From positions 1 to 7,687 of the forward strand of contig JAGAPI010000062.1 in the NCBI GenBank assembly GCA_017623335.1: DNA of 7,687 bases. Reading direction: 5' to 3'. The notes under the pieces were generated by a model. It saw nothing but the letters and a program-made list of their open reading frames with translations, did no database searches and was not told the origin of the DNA. Below, piece by piece: positions 1 through 6,721 of this stretch; position 1 is the stretch's first letter; each line of letters starts with the position of its first letter. The translations under genes and the position numbers were made by a program. Source of the stretch: Prevotella sp. (GTDB lineage Bacteria > Bacteroidota > Bacteroidia > Bacteroidales > Bacteroidaceae).

Positions 1-1480
1 CGCTCACCATAGCCGGACAATATTCTCCCGACAGCGGAGCCATGGTCATTAGCGGCTGACTCTCGTTGCCGAAACGGTCCATGGCAGTCACTGCATAATG
101 GTAGGTGTCGTCACCGTTCTTATGTGGCAAGACAATATTGGTTTCTTTTCGACGCACAGCCACGATATTCCGTGCATCGGCGGTATTCACAGGATATGCT
201 CTGCTCCTATATATATTATATGTGAGATAGTTGCCAGAGCTCATATCGCGTGCCCCACTCCACTCCAACCTGTCGTTGTTGTCGCCACGGGTCAGCTCAA
301 TCCATGTTGGTGCCAAAGGCTTTACGCTGCTTGCCCACGTCATCGGGGGAATGAGTGCGGGGTAATGGTCAACCAAACCGGTCACAAAATCATATATGCC
401 CTTCACATTATCCGTGAAAAACCTTGAACGGAAATAGGCGTGCCCCATGCCGTGACTCCGCAGGAAAAACAGTTCACGCTTAATATCACACAAATCCCAG
501 TCCTGCTCAGCAGGCGAAAGAAAATAAATGCCGAGTCCGGGCGCCACAATTCTGCCATGACTGTTCTCCAGCCAGTCGAGCGCAAAGGGATAGAAATTGT
601 TTCCCTTGAAATACATCATTGGCAGAAGCTCGTCCATCAGTCCGTCGCGAAGCCATGCCTGCGCGTCCTGCCACATTGCTGTGCGTGCATTCCAGCCGCG
701 GCTGCTGTAGCGCGCCAGATCGGCATGCTTGCCCACTGGCGAACAGCTAAGCTTCACCCACGGCTTCAGGCTTTTCACAGTGGAGTTTACGCGCTCCACA
801 ATGCGGGTTATGTTGCTCCGCCCCTCAGCACTGCCAACATTGCGCTTACCTACTTCCGGATAACGGATATAGTCGAGATGTATGCCGTCAATGTCATAGT
901 TACGGGTTATCTCACCGCAAATGCCCGCTATATAGTCGGCGGTGGCATTAAGCTCAGGCTTCATATATCCCTCATCTCCAATCTTGCGCAACAACGATGG
1001 ACAGTTACGTCGAAGGGTGCGGCATCCGTGACCGTTCCACTTGCCCACAGGTATGGTTACTACCCATGCCTGTATCTCCATGCCCCGTTTGTGACACTCG
1101 TCAATGGCAAACGCCATAGGGTCGTAGCCGGGACTCACACCGGGCTTGCCCGACATGCATCCGTCCCACGGCTCAATGTCGCTGGGGTAGATAGTGGTGG
1201 CTCTTACTCGTGTCTGCAGCAGCACCGTATTCACACCTCCACGGTGCAATTTGTCGAGAATATCACAAAGTTCCTGCTTCTGCCTTTGGATGCCTGATGC
1301 TGAACGTGCATAGTTCCGGGGCCAGTCAAGACCACCGATGGTGGTGAGCCATACAGCCCTAACCTCATGTTTTGGGGAAGAAAATGGTATAATATTCTGC
1401 GCATTGCCGTAAATTGTTGCGGCAATACACATTATCAGTAATATGTATATCCTGAAAAATCCTTTTACCTCATTTACCAT
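1..1480 (-). CDS. Secreted GHL10-family glycosyl hydrolase-like protein with C-terminal FN3-like region (3' end cut off by window)
   Basis: The reading frame is open from an ATG at 1480 to the left edge, giving 493 residues without a stop; the C-terminus lies outside the window. Residues 1-27 form a signal peptide (hydrophobic core around 11-23, likely cleavage after GNA at 27), so the protein is exported to the periplasm or beyond. Residues about 38-350 match the GHL10/DUF187 family (Pfam PF02638, relatives include B. subtilis YngK). They start with EVRAVWLTTIGGLDWP (39-54) and carry the family signature DGIHLDYIRYP (198-208) and DELLPMMYFKG (283-293). Residues about 388-475 look like a fibronectin type III domain (YNIYRS, YHYAVTAMDRFGNES). 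The family is thought to hydrolyse polysaccharide, but I cannot assign a substrate or catalytic residues. The start was chosen because an in-frame ATG immediately precedes the signal peptide. It lies 27 nt after the membrane-protein gene, so the two are probably co-transcribed. Most of the enzyme domain is present, so only a short tail is likely missing. Confidence 0.9.
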   Translation of the reverse strand, partial: MVNEVKGFFRIYILLIMCIAATIYGNAQNIIPFSSPKHEVRAVWLTTIGGLDWPRNYARSASGIQRQKQELCDILDKLHRGGVNTVLLQTRVRATTIYPSDIEPWDGCMSGKPGVSPGYDPMAFAIDECHKRGMEIQAWVVTIPVGKWNGHGCRTLRRNCPSLLRKIGDEGYMKPELNATADYIAGICGEITRNYDIDGIHLDYIRYPEVGKRNVGSAEGRSNITRIVERVNSTVKSLKPWVKLSCSPVGKHADLARYSSRGWNARTAMWQDAQAWLRDGLMDELLPMMYFKGNNFYPFALDWLENSHGRIVAPGLGIYFLSPAEQDWDLCDIKRELFFLRSHGMGHAYFRSRFFTDNVKGIYDFVTGLVDHYPALIPPMTWASSVKPLAPTWIELTRGDNNDRLEWSGARDMSSGNYLTYNIYRSRAYPVNTADARNIVAVRRKETNIVLPHKNGDDTYHYAVTAMDRFGNESQPLMTMAPLSGEYCPAMVS

Positions 1481-1507
1481 TTATCATAGAATTCGGTGAA
1501 AACACCT

Positions 1508-2701
1508 TTACTTAAATTCGTAATAGTACCAATAAGAACCGAAATACTGCTCAAAAGCTTTTAGTCTACGCTCAGTCTCTAACGGATATGCGCGCAGCAG
1601 TTTCTGGAAATCCTGATAGTCGGCTTCCTGCACTTCGTTGTGATATTGCACAATTGGATTAGTGCGCTGATGACGGTAGAGCGTCAGTGCCTCCTGATAA
1701 TGCCGTGGCAGTGCATTGCCCAAACTGTCGGGATTGCCATAGTATTTCACAAAACCTTCAGCAAATCTGTCTAAATTTCTGTTTATCAAATGAATGGCGA
1801 GTACATAGTCTTTAACCATAGGGGTAGCTTTTCCGCGTTTCTCCAGCAAATGCAGATAGCGGAGAGCATCGATTTCATACGGTGGACAGGCTCCCATCCT
1901 TGCATAAAAACGTTTCAACGGATAACGCTGGAAACGAACGGTCGAGGCTGTGCCGTCGGCAAGCTGCGCACTATCTGCAGGCATAGGAACAATGGCGCTG
2001 CCACTACACGTTATGGGATATGTGAAAAGTTTCTCACCGAGCTCCCCCTTGCAGGCTAAGGCATACGCACGAATCATGGTGAGGCTACTGTCTGTCTCAA
2101 GTGATTTTTCACCTGCCGCCAATGCTCCGTCATAATCATTATTGATTAGACAGCTTTCAGCCTTGGCGCGATAGTGGAACACCGCATCGGTATTTGCCAC
2201 GGCACAGATGCCGCAGAACATACCGAAGAGAATCAGTAACGTTTTCCACACCGTGCGCATTGTGACGTTCTCAACCGACGATAGGGTCTTGTCTTGCATC
2301 AACCTCGCCATTGCCACCACAACTAACGACACAACAACGGCAACTGAAAGCGCCACACACCACCACTTCAACGACTGCATGCGGTCAATGTCACTGTTGA
2401 TGTCGGTCACCATTGCCAGCAACACCGCCGACGGCAGGTAAGTGAGCGGATGATAGGCATTGCGCAGATGACTTAATCCATATATCACCAGCTGTATAAT
2501 CATTAGCACAATAGTGATGAGTATGGCTCCCACCATGCGGTTATAGGTTGTCACACCTCCGCTGAGCACATGCTGCGCCACAGCAATGATGTCTGCCTGA
2601 AAGAAAAACAGGTAGCACCATGCGAAAAGAGCAAAAACAATAGCACACATCACATTCAGAAAGATGGTGCCATTGTTTTTCTGTGGATTATTGTAATTCA
2701 T
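1508..2701 (-). CDS. Uncharacterised membrane protein, five predicted helices plus TPR-like C-terminal domain
   Basis: I do not recognise a named family with confidence. The 397-residue protein has five hydrophobic segments at about 13-34, 56-77, 85-101, 112-134 and 151-169, which place its N-terminal half in the inner membrane. After the last helix, residues about 172-205 (FHYRAKAESCLINNDYDGALAAG-like) resemble one tetratricopeptide helix pair of the 'small residue, bulky residue' type. The rest, to 397, appears soluble, helical and rich in Tyr and Arg, ending in a cluster of aromatic residues (YWYYY, 390-394). By helix count and the positive-inside trend the soluble tail probably faces the periplasm, but this is inference. 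Similar layouts occur in Bacteroidota proteins of unknown function such as the DUF6057 group; membership is a guess. The ATG at 2701 is preceded by an A-rich stretch without a Shine-Dalgarno sequence, as is usual in this phylum. It sits between glgB (120 nt upstream) and the GHL10 gene (27 nt downstream). Confidence 0.85.
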   Translation of the reverse strand: MNYNNPQKNNGTIFLNVMCAIVFALFAWCYLFFFQADIIAVAQHVLSGGVTTYNRMVGAILITIVLMIIQLVIYGLSHLRNAYHPLTYLPSAVLLAMVTDINSDIDRMQSLKWWCVALSVAVVVSLVVVAMARLMQDKTLSSVENVTMRTVWKTLLILFGMFCGICAVANTDAVFHYRAKAESCLINNDYDGALAAGEKSLETDSSLTMIRAYALACKGELGEKLFTYPITCSGSAIVPMPADSAQLADGTASTVRFQRYPLKRFYARMGACPPYEIDALRYLHLLEKRGKATPMVKDYVLAIHLINRNLDRFAEGFVKYYGNPDSLGNALPRHYQEALTLYRHQRTNPIVQYHNEVQEADYQDFQKLLRAYPLETERRLKAFEQYFGSYWYYYEFK

Positions 2702-2732
2702 TATTTTTTATTGTTGACGAGTTGTTGTGTTG

Positions 2733-2820
2733 AGTTGACAAGTTGACAAGTAAACGAGTTGACGAGTTTATAGCTTCCCTTGTCTACTTGTTTACTTGTC
2801 AACTCGTTTACTCGTCTACT
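2733..2820. repeat. Ten-unit 8-bp repeat arranged as an inverted repeat (five forward, five reversed)
   Basis: Reading the plus strand, 2733-2772 consists of five contiguous octamers: AGTTGACA, AGTTGACA, AGTAAACG, AGTTGACG and AGTTTATA. After an 8-nt centre (2773-2780), 2781-2820 consists of five contiguous octamers in the opposite orientation: TGTCTACT, TGTTTACT, TGTCAACT, CGTTTACT and CGTCTACT. Nine of the ten fit AGTWRACR. The best fold pairs 2741-2767 with 2794-2820, 24 of 27 positions complementary, with one of the mismatches becoming a G-U pair in the glgB transcript. The array ends one base before the glgB stop codon. No T-run follows the stem on the minus strand, so it is not a normal intrinsic terminator. 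It could act as an RNA-stability hairpin, a processing site or a protein-binding array. Confidence 0.85.
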
Positions 2821-2821
2821 A

Positions 2822-4897
2822 TCAGATTTTCTTTAACACCACGGCCGAGCGTGCAGGAATGTACAGTTTCAGCCACTCCTTGTGGTCTTTCACATACATT
2901 GGGTCGTAGTTGGTGAGGTGCGTAATGGTGTCGTCAGCAAGACCGTTGCCGCCAAACTCCTTTGCGTCAGTATTGAGCACCACTTCGTAGGAACCGGTAG
3001 GAACAAGGAATCCATAATCGGTGAACGAACGTGTGGGACTGAAATTGAACACAAACAGCAAGTCGCCGCGGCTGAAAGCCAACACCTGGTCGCCGTCATT
3101 ATGCCACACCTCCTGCACAGGACGCTTCTGGAATGTACGTATGCTCTTCACAACCTTCAGCATCGCCTTGTCGAAGTCGCCCAAATAGTGATAGCACAAT
3201 TCCTTATTGTCTACGAGATTCCACTGGCGGCGGGCATATTTGTAACTCCAGCCGTTGCCTTCGCGTGGGAAGTCAATCCATTCCGGATGCCCAAATTCAT
3301 TGCCCATGAAGTTGAGGTATCCGCCATTGATGCAACCAAGTGTCACAAGGCGAATCATCTTATGCAGGGCAATGCCGCGATGAGCAATATCATTCTCGTC
3401 GCCCTTCTTGAAATGCCAGTACATATCGGCATCGATGAGACGGAACACAATGGTCTTGTCGCCCACCAGCGCCTGGTCATGACTCTCACAGTAGCTTATG
3501 GTCTTCTCATCGGCACGACGGTTTTTCACCTCCCAGAATATAGAGCTTGGCTTCCAGTTCTCGTCCTTCTGTTCCTTGATGGTCTTAATCCAATAGTCGG
3601 GGATGTTCATAGCCATGCGGTAGTCGAAGCCGTAGCCGCCGTCCTCAAATTTTGCAGCCAGTCCAGGCATTCCCGACACTTCCTCAGCAATTGTGATGGC
3701 ATTGGGCTTAACCTCATGAATGAGTTTATTTGCAAGCGTAAGATAGCAAATGGCATTGTCATCCTGATGACCGTTGAAATAGTCGCCATAGCCGCCGAAT
3801 GCCTCACCCAGTCCGTGACTGTAATACAGCATTGACGTTACGCCATCGAAACGGAAGCCGTCGAAGTTATACTCCTCAAGCCAGAACTTACAGTTGGAAA
3901 GGAGATAGTGCATGACATCATCCTTTCCATAGTCAAAACAGAGACTGTCCCACGCCGGATGTTCGTGACGCTCACCGGGATAGAAATATTGGTTGGGGTC
4001 GCCTGCAAGATTGCCAAGCCCCTCAATCTCGTTCTTCACGGCATGACTGTGGACAATGTCCATAATCACAGCCACTCCGTTCTGGTGGGCAGTGTCTATG
4101 AGTTCCTTCAGCTCCTCAGGTGTGCCGAAACGGCTCGATGCTGCGAAGAACGAGCTTACATGATAGCCGAAAGAGCCATAATATGGATGTTCCTGTATTG
4201 CCATGATTTGTATACAGTTGTAGCCGTCCTCGATTACGCGGGGCAACACATTCTCCTGAAATTCCCTGTATGTACCTACCTTCTCGGCATCCTGTCCCAT
4301 ACCCACATGGCACTCGTAAATGAGCAGCGGATTGGTGTTGGGCTTAAAGTTCTTCTTCTTAAACACGTATGGAGTTTCCGGATTCCACACCTGTGCGGAG
4401 AAAATCTTGGTGCTCTCGTCCTGCACCACACGGCGGCACCATGCCGGTATGCGCTCGCCGCAGCCGCCGTTCCAGTGTACCTTCATTTTATAAAGGTCAC
4501 CGTGCTTCATGTCCTTCTCCTTGAGTTTCAGTTCCCAGTTGCCGGTGCCCTCAATGCGCTTGCACTTGTAGTGCTCGTCTTCCTGCCAGTTATTAAAGTC
4601 ACCGATAAGATAAATCTCAGTGGCATTGGGAGCCCATTCGCGGAATATCCACCCGCGCTTCTGCTTGTGCAGTCCGAAGTACAGATGACCGGTGGCAAAG
4701 TCTGACAATGTCTTCTTTCCTTTTTGGGTAAACTGTGCCAATTTGTAGAGTGCATGGTCATGACGCCCGCGTATTGCCTGCTCGAAAGGCTCAAGCCAAG
4801 AGTCGTTTTTGACCAGTCCTATATGTTCTACAGCGGGCTGCTTTACTGCCTTTTTTGTCTTGCAGCATTTTTTTCCGCCAGTTTTCTTTTCAGCCAT
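2822..4897 (-). CDS. glgB: 1,4-alpha-glucan (glycogen) branching enzyme, eukaryote-like GH13 type
   Basis: This cytoplasmic enzyme cleaves an alpha-1,4-glucan chain and rejoins it through an alpha-1,6 bond, creating branches in glycogen. The 691-residue protein begins with a Lys-rich tail (1-20), followed by an N-terminal segment (WLEPFEQAIRGR, 34-45). A carbohydrate-binding CBM48-type beta domain covers about 70-160 (FREWAPNATEIYLIGDFNNW). The GH13 barrel runs from about 190 to 560 and an all-beta C-terminal domain follows. The catalytic triad is visible: nucleophile D351 in DGFRFDGVTSM, acid/base E405 in ITIAEEVSG and stabiliser D474 in ESHDQALVGD. The strings GGYLNFMGNEFGHPEW and SYKYARRQWNL closely match human and plant branching enzymes (GH13_8) rather than E. 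coli GlgB. The length fits that group. It lies 91 nt after the YhcH-family gene and no consensus promoter is obvious in that gap. A long hairpin follows the stop codon. Function assignment is secure. Confidence 0.97.
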   Translation of the reverse strand: MAEKKTGGKKCCKTKKAVKQPAVEHIGLVKNDSWLEPFEQAIRGRHDHALYKLAQFTQKGKKTLSDFATGHLYFGLHKQKRGWIFREWAPNATEIYLIGDFNNWQEDEHYKCKRIEGTGNWELKLKEKDMKHGDLYKMKVHWNGGCGERIPAWCRRVVQDESTKIFSAQVWNPETPYVFKKKNFKPNTNPLLIYECHVGMGQDAEKVGTYREFQENVLPRVIEDGYNCIQIMAIQEHPYYGSFGYHVSSFFAASSRFGTPEELKELIDTAHQNGVAVIMDIVHSHAVKNEIEGLGNLAGDPNQYFYPGERHEHPAWDSLCFDYGKDDVMHYLLSNCKFWLEEYNFDGFRFDGVTSMLYYSHGLGEAFGGYGDYFNGHQDDNAICYLTLANKLIHEVKPNAITIAEEVSGMPGLAAKFEDGGYGFDYRMAMNIPDYWIKTIKEQKDENWKPSSIFWEVKNRRADEKTISYCESHDQALVGDKTIVFRLIDADMYWHFKKGDENDIAHRGIALHKMIRLVTLGCINGGYLNFMGNEFGHPEWIDFPREGNGWSYKYARRQWNLVDNKELCYHYLGDFDKAMLKVVKSIRTFQKRPVQEVWHNDGDQVLAFSRGDLLFVFNFSPTRSFTDYGFLVPTGSYEVVLNTDAKEFGGNGLADDTITHLTNYDPMYVKDHKEWLKLYIPARSAVVLKKI

Positions 4898-4988
4898 AGT
4901 TGTTTATGTTTTTGCTAATTCGTGTTTTACTTTGCCTAACTTCCCCATAAGAGTTGTTGTATAGGGAGTTATGATGACAACAAAATCC

Positions 4989-5435
4989 TTATGCCTTGAT
5001 TTTGAATATCGCTTTTTTTATGCCAGGAGCATCGCTGATGCACGGAGCGTGACCGTCCTGCGGATAGAATATGGCAAACATTCCCGGAGTACAAGTGACA
5101 TAACTTTCAGCCTTCACACCTGGATATTTTGTGATGTCCTTCTCAGCATTATACTCCACGTCGGGCAGTTTGCACAGCGGGGTATAACCGTAAGTCTCTG
5201 CCACATCAAGGGGTATCTGGATGTCAATCATCACCTTATGTGTCTCCATAACAGCCTCGTCAGCAGTTTTTCCCTTAGCTGTAGTTATGTTTACAAACAA
5301 GTCTCCTCCCTTGATAAAGGTCTTGCCTTCGGGCAGGCTGCTCAGATCGTTCTCGTTCAGAAATGCCACAACATCCTTAAACAGCGGACATGTAGACTCA
5401 TAGTTCTTCAGATTGTCAAGTGTGTCAATAACCAT
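4989..5435 (-). CDS. YhcH/YjgK/YiaL family protein (DUF386), probable sugar anomerase-like cupin
   Basis: The 148-residue protein belongs to the YhcH/YjgK/YiaL family (Pfam PF04074). E. coli relatives are NanQ (YhcH), which speeds anomer interconversion of sialic acid, TabA (YjgK), and EbgC, the small beta-galactosidase subunit. The family is a single beta-sandwich of about 150 residues that binds a metal. Visible family features are E64 and H66 in METHKVMIDIQ, with D71-I-Q following, the YGYTPL stretch (82-87), and the conserved FYPQDGHAP loop (123-131) with D127 and H129. No signal peptide is present, so it should be cytoplasmic. The substrate cannot be told from sequence: no sialic-acid catabolic genes are in view and its neighbour is glgB. 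It follows the MORN gene by 42 nt and precedes glgB by 91 nt on the same strand, which suggests co-transcription with the MORN gene. Family assignment is confident; the anomerase role is inferred. Confidence 0.93.
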   Translation of the reverse strand: MVIDTLDNLKNYESTCPLFKDVVAFLNENDLSSLPEGKTFIKGGDLFVNITTAKGKTADEAVMETHKVMIDIQIPLDVAETYGYTPLCKLPDVEYNAEKDITKYPGVKAESYVTCTPGMFAIFYPQDGHAPCISDAPGIKKAIFKIKA

Positions 5436-5477
5436 AATTCTTTTGTTTTTAGTTAATTATATGTTGTTTAATTTTGT

Positions 5478-6581
5478 TTATTTTTTGCGTCCTCTCACAT
5501 ACACGCCTTGGGCGGTTATGTTGCCATTACTGTCGCGCTCCACATATTTTCCGTCCCGCTTACCGTCCTTATAGGTTCCTTCAAAGCGGTTGCCGTTCTT
5601 GTCTTCCTCAATGGCTGCTCCGTTGCGCATTCCGTTCTTGTATTCGCCTTTAAACTTGGAGCCGTCCTGATGATGCTCCACACAAGTGCCGTCGAGCACT
5701 CCGTTCTTGAAAGTACCTTCATACACATTGCCGTTTTTCAGCTTCAGCTTGCCTGCGCCGTTACACTTGTCGGCATGCCACATTCCAACATACACGTCAC
5801 CGTTCTTATAGTTCATAGTGCCCTGTCCCTGCTTGGCACCGTCGACAAACTGACCGGTATATTTGTTGCCGTTGGCATAAGTGCAGATACCCGTTCCTGT
5901 GCGTTCGCCCTGAACATAGTCGCCCTGATATACGTCGCCGTTGCGGAACTTGTAGATACCCTTTCCGTGCTGTATGTCGTTGAGCCACTGACCGGTATAG
6001 ACATCGCCGTCGGCATATCTGAATGTACCTTGTCCGGAGCGTACATTGTCTTTCCAACTGCCTTCATACGAACTGCCGTCTCCCCAATGGAACACTCCCT
6101 TGCCATTTTTTTTGTCGTTGAGCCATTCACCTTTATAGTATGCTCCGCCGGCGTATGTGTAGGTACCCTTACCGGTGCGGCGGTCCTTGCTCCAGTTGCC
6201 ATCATATTTGTCACCGTTGTAGTAGTACATCACACCGTGACCGTCCTGCTCGTCGCGGAACCACAATCCCACATACTTATTATTATTAGAGAAATAATAT
6301 GTGCCGTGTCCGTGCTGGTGGTCCTGAAACCACTCGCCCTCATACTTCTCACCGTCGTTGAATGTGAAAGTACCTTTGCCGTGGCGCTTGCCCTTTTGAT
6401 AATTGCCGTCATAGTGATTGCCGTTTTTGTACACCACTCTGCCTTTGCCGTGAGCCTTGCCGCCCTGGATTTCGCCATTATAGACACCGCCGTCGCGTGT
6501 GTTCCAAGTGCCGAGGGTTATACCCTGGGCAAACGACATCGACGGTAGCAATGACATTAATATACTTATAATTTTTTTCAA
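5478..6581 (-). CDS. Secreted MORN-repeat protein, 14 uninterrupted 23-residue repeats, TTG start
   Basis: The 367-residue protein has a signal peptide (MKKIISILMSLLPSMSFA, cleavage likely after residue 18), so it is exported. From residue 32 to 353 it consists of exactly 14 consecutive 23-residue MORN units with no insertion or deletion, of the form xxYxGxWxxxxxxGxGxxxxxxG, then a 14-residue partial unit. Repeats 1-11 keep the second GxG motif (for example HGKG, NGKG). Repeats 12-14 lose it and look more like the bacterial MORN_2 variant. MORN repeats form extended beta-hairpin sheets and usually serve as binding or scaffold surfaces; no enzymatic domain is present and no specific role can be given. 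The start is TTG at 6581: an in-frame stop lies four codons upstream, and the next ATG (residue 9) would destroy the Lys-Lys n-region of the signal peptide. It is the first gene behind a strong Bacteroidota-type promoter and may lead the five-gene minus-strand run. Confidence 0.93.
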   Translation of the reverse strand: MKKIISILMSLLPSMSFAQGITLGTWNTRDGGVYNGEIQGGKAHGKGRVVYKNGNHYDGNYQKGKRHGKGTFTFNDGEKYEGEWFQDHQHGHGTYYFSNNNKYVGLWFRDEQDGHGVMYYYNGDKYDGNWSKDRRTGKGTYTYAGGAYYKGEWLNDKKNGKGVFHWGDGSSYEGSWKDNVRSGQGTFRYADGDVYTGQWLNDIQHGKGIYKFRNGDVYQGDYVQGERTGTGICTYANGNKYTGQFVDGAKQGQGTMNYKNGDVYVGMWHADKCNGAGKLKLKNGNVYEGTFKNGVLDGTCVEHHQDGSKFKGEYKNGMRNGAAIEEDKNGNRFEGTYKDGKRDGKYVERDSNGNITAQGVYVRGRKK

Positions 6582-6610
6582 AATATGTTACTTTTAATCT
6601 AATTTCATGC

Positions 6611-6641
6611 CAAAGTTATAAATTTTTTTGCAATTGGCAAA
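6611..6641 (-). promoter_or_regulatory. Bacteroidota-type promoter of the MORN-repeat gene
   Basis: Read on the minus strand, TTTG (6641-6638) is followed by a 19-nt spacer and then TAACTTTG (6618-6611). This is an exact match to the Bacteroides primary-sigma consensus TTTG / TAnnTTTG with the preferred 19-nt spacing. Transcription would start a few bases further on, giving a leader of about 20-25 nt before the TTG start at 6581. Confidence 0.8.
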
Positions 6642-6644
6642 AAA
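6624..6644. promoter_or_regulatory. Short perfect inverted repeat overlapping the MORN promoter, possible operator
   Basis: TTTTTTGC (6624-6631) and GCAAAAAA (6637-6644) are perfect 8-bp inverted arms around AATTG. The pair covers the -33 box and most of the spacer of the minus-strand promoter, a position where a bound protein would block RNA polymerase. Six of the eight base pairs are A/T runs, which occur often in such AT-rich intergenic DNA, so chance is a real alternative. Confidence 0.3.
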
Positions 6645-6659
6645 GATTAGCTTTTTTAA

Positions 6660-6689
6660 CTGATATTATTGGGATATTTTATAACTTTG
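6660..6689 (+). promoter_or_regulatory. Probable kdsB promoter (consensus -7 box, weak -33)
   Basis: TAACTTTG at 6682-6689 matches the Bacteroidota -7 consensus TAnnTTTG exactly. The expected TTTG about 19-21 nt upstream is not present; the sequence around 6657-6662 is TAACTG. The implied leader before the ATG at 6722 is about 25 nt. The element and its flank (6678-6689) are the mirror image of the MORN promoter's -7 region (6611-6622). Confidence 0.6.
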
Positions 6690-6721
6690 CACAGTTTTTA
6701 ATTATAAAACACCGTAAATAT

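Noticed and set aside
440..1297. 285-codon plus-strand open frame
   Set aside because: It lies opposite the GHL10 coding region, whose minus-strand frame is open throughout and has clear family motifs. The plus-strand product has no recognisable features.
2733..2820. Intrinsic terminator of glgB
   Set aside because: The stem is long, but the minus-strand sequence after it is CAACACAAC-like without a U-run, and the arms are built from 8-bp units rather than a compact G-C stem.
4898..4988. Promoter for glgB
   Set aside because: On the minus strand TTTG is present near 4984 but the matching position reads TATACAAC rather than TAnnTTTG; the match is too weak to annotate.
5508..6548. 346-codon open frame on the plus strand opposite the MORN gene
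   Set aside because: It is the antisense of a 69-bp repeated coding sequence; the lack of stops repeats with every unit. The translation is a hydrophobic, Val/Ala-rich string with no family resemblance, and the minus-strand frame clearly encodes MORN repeats with a signal peptide.
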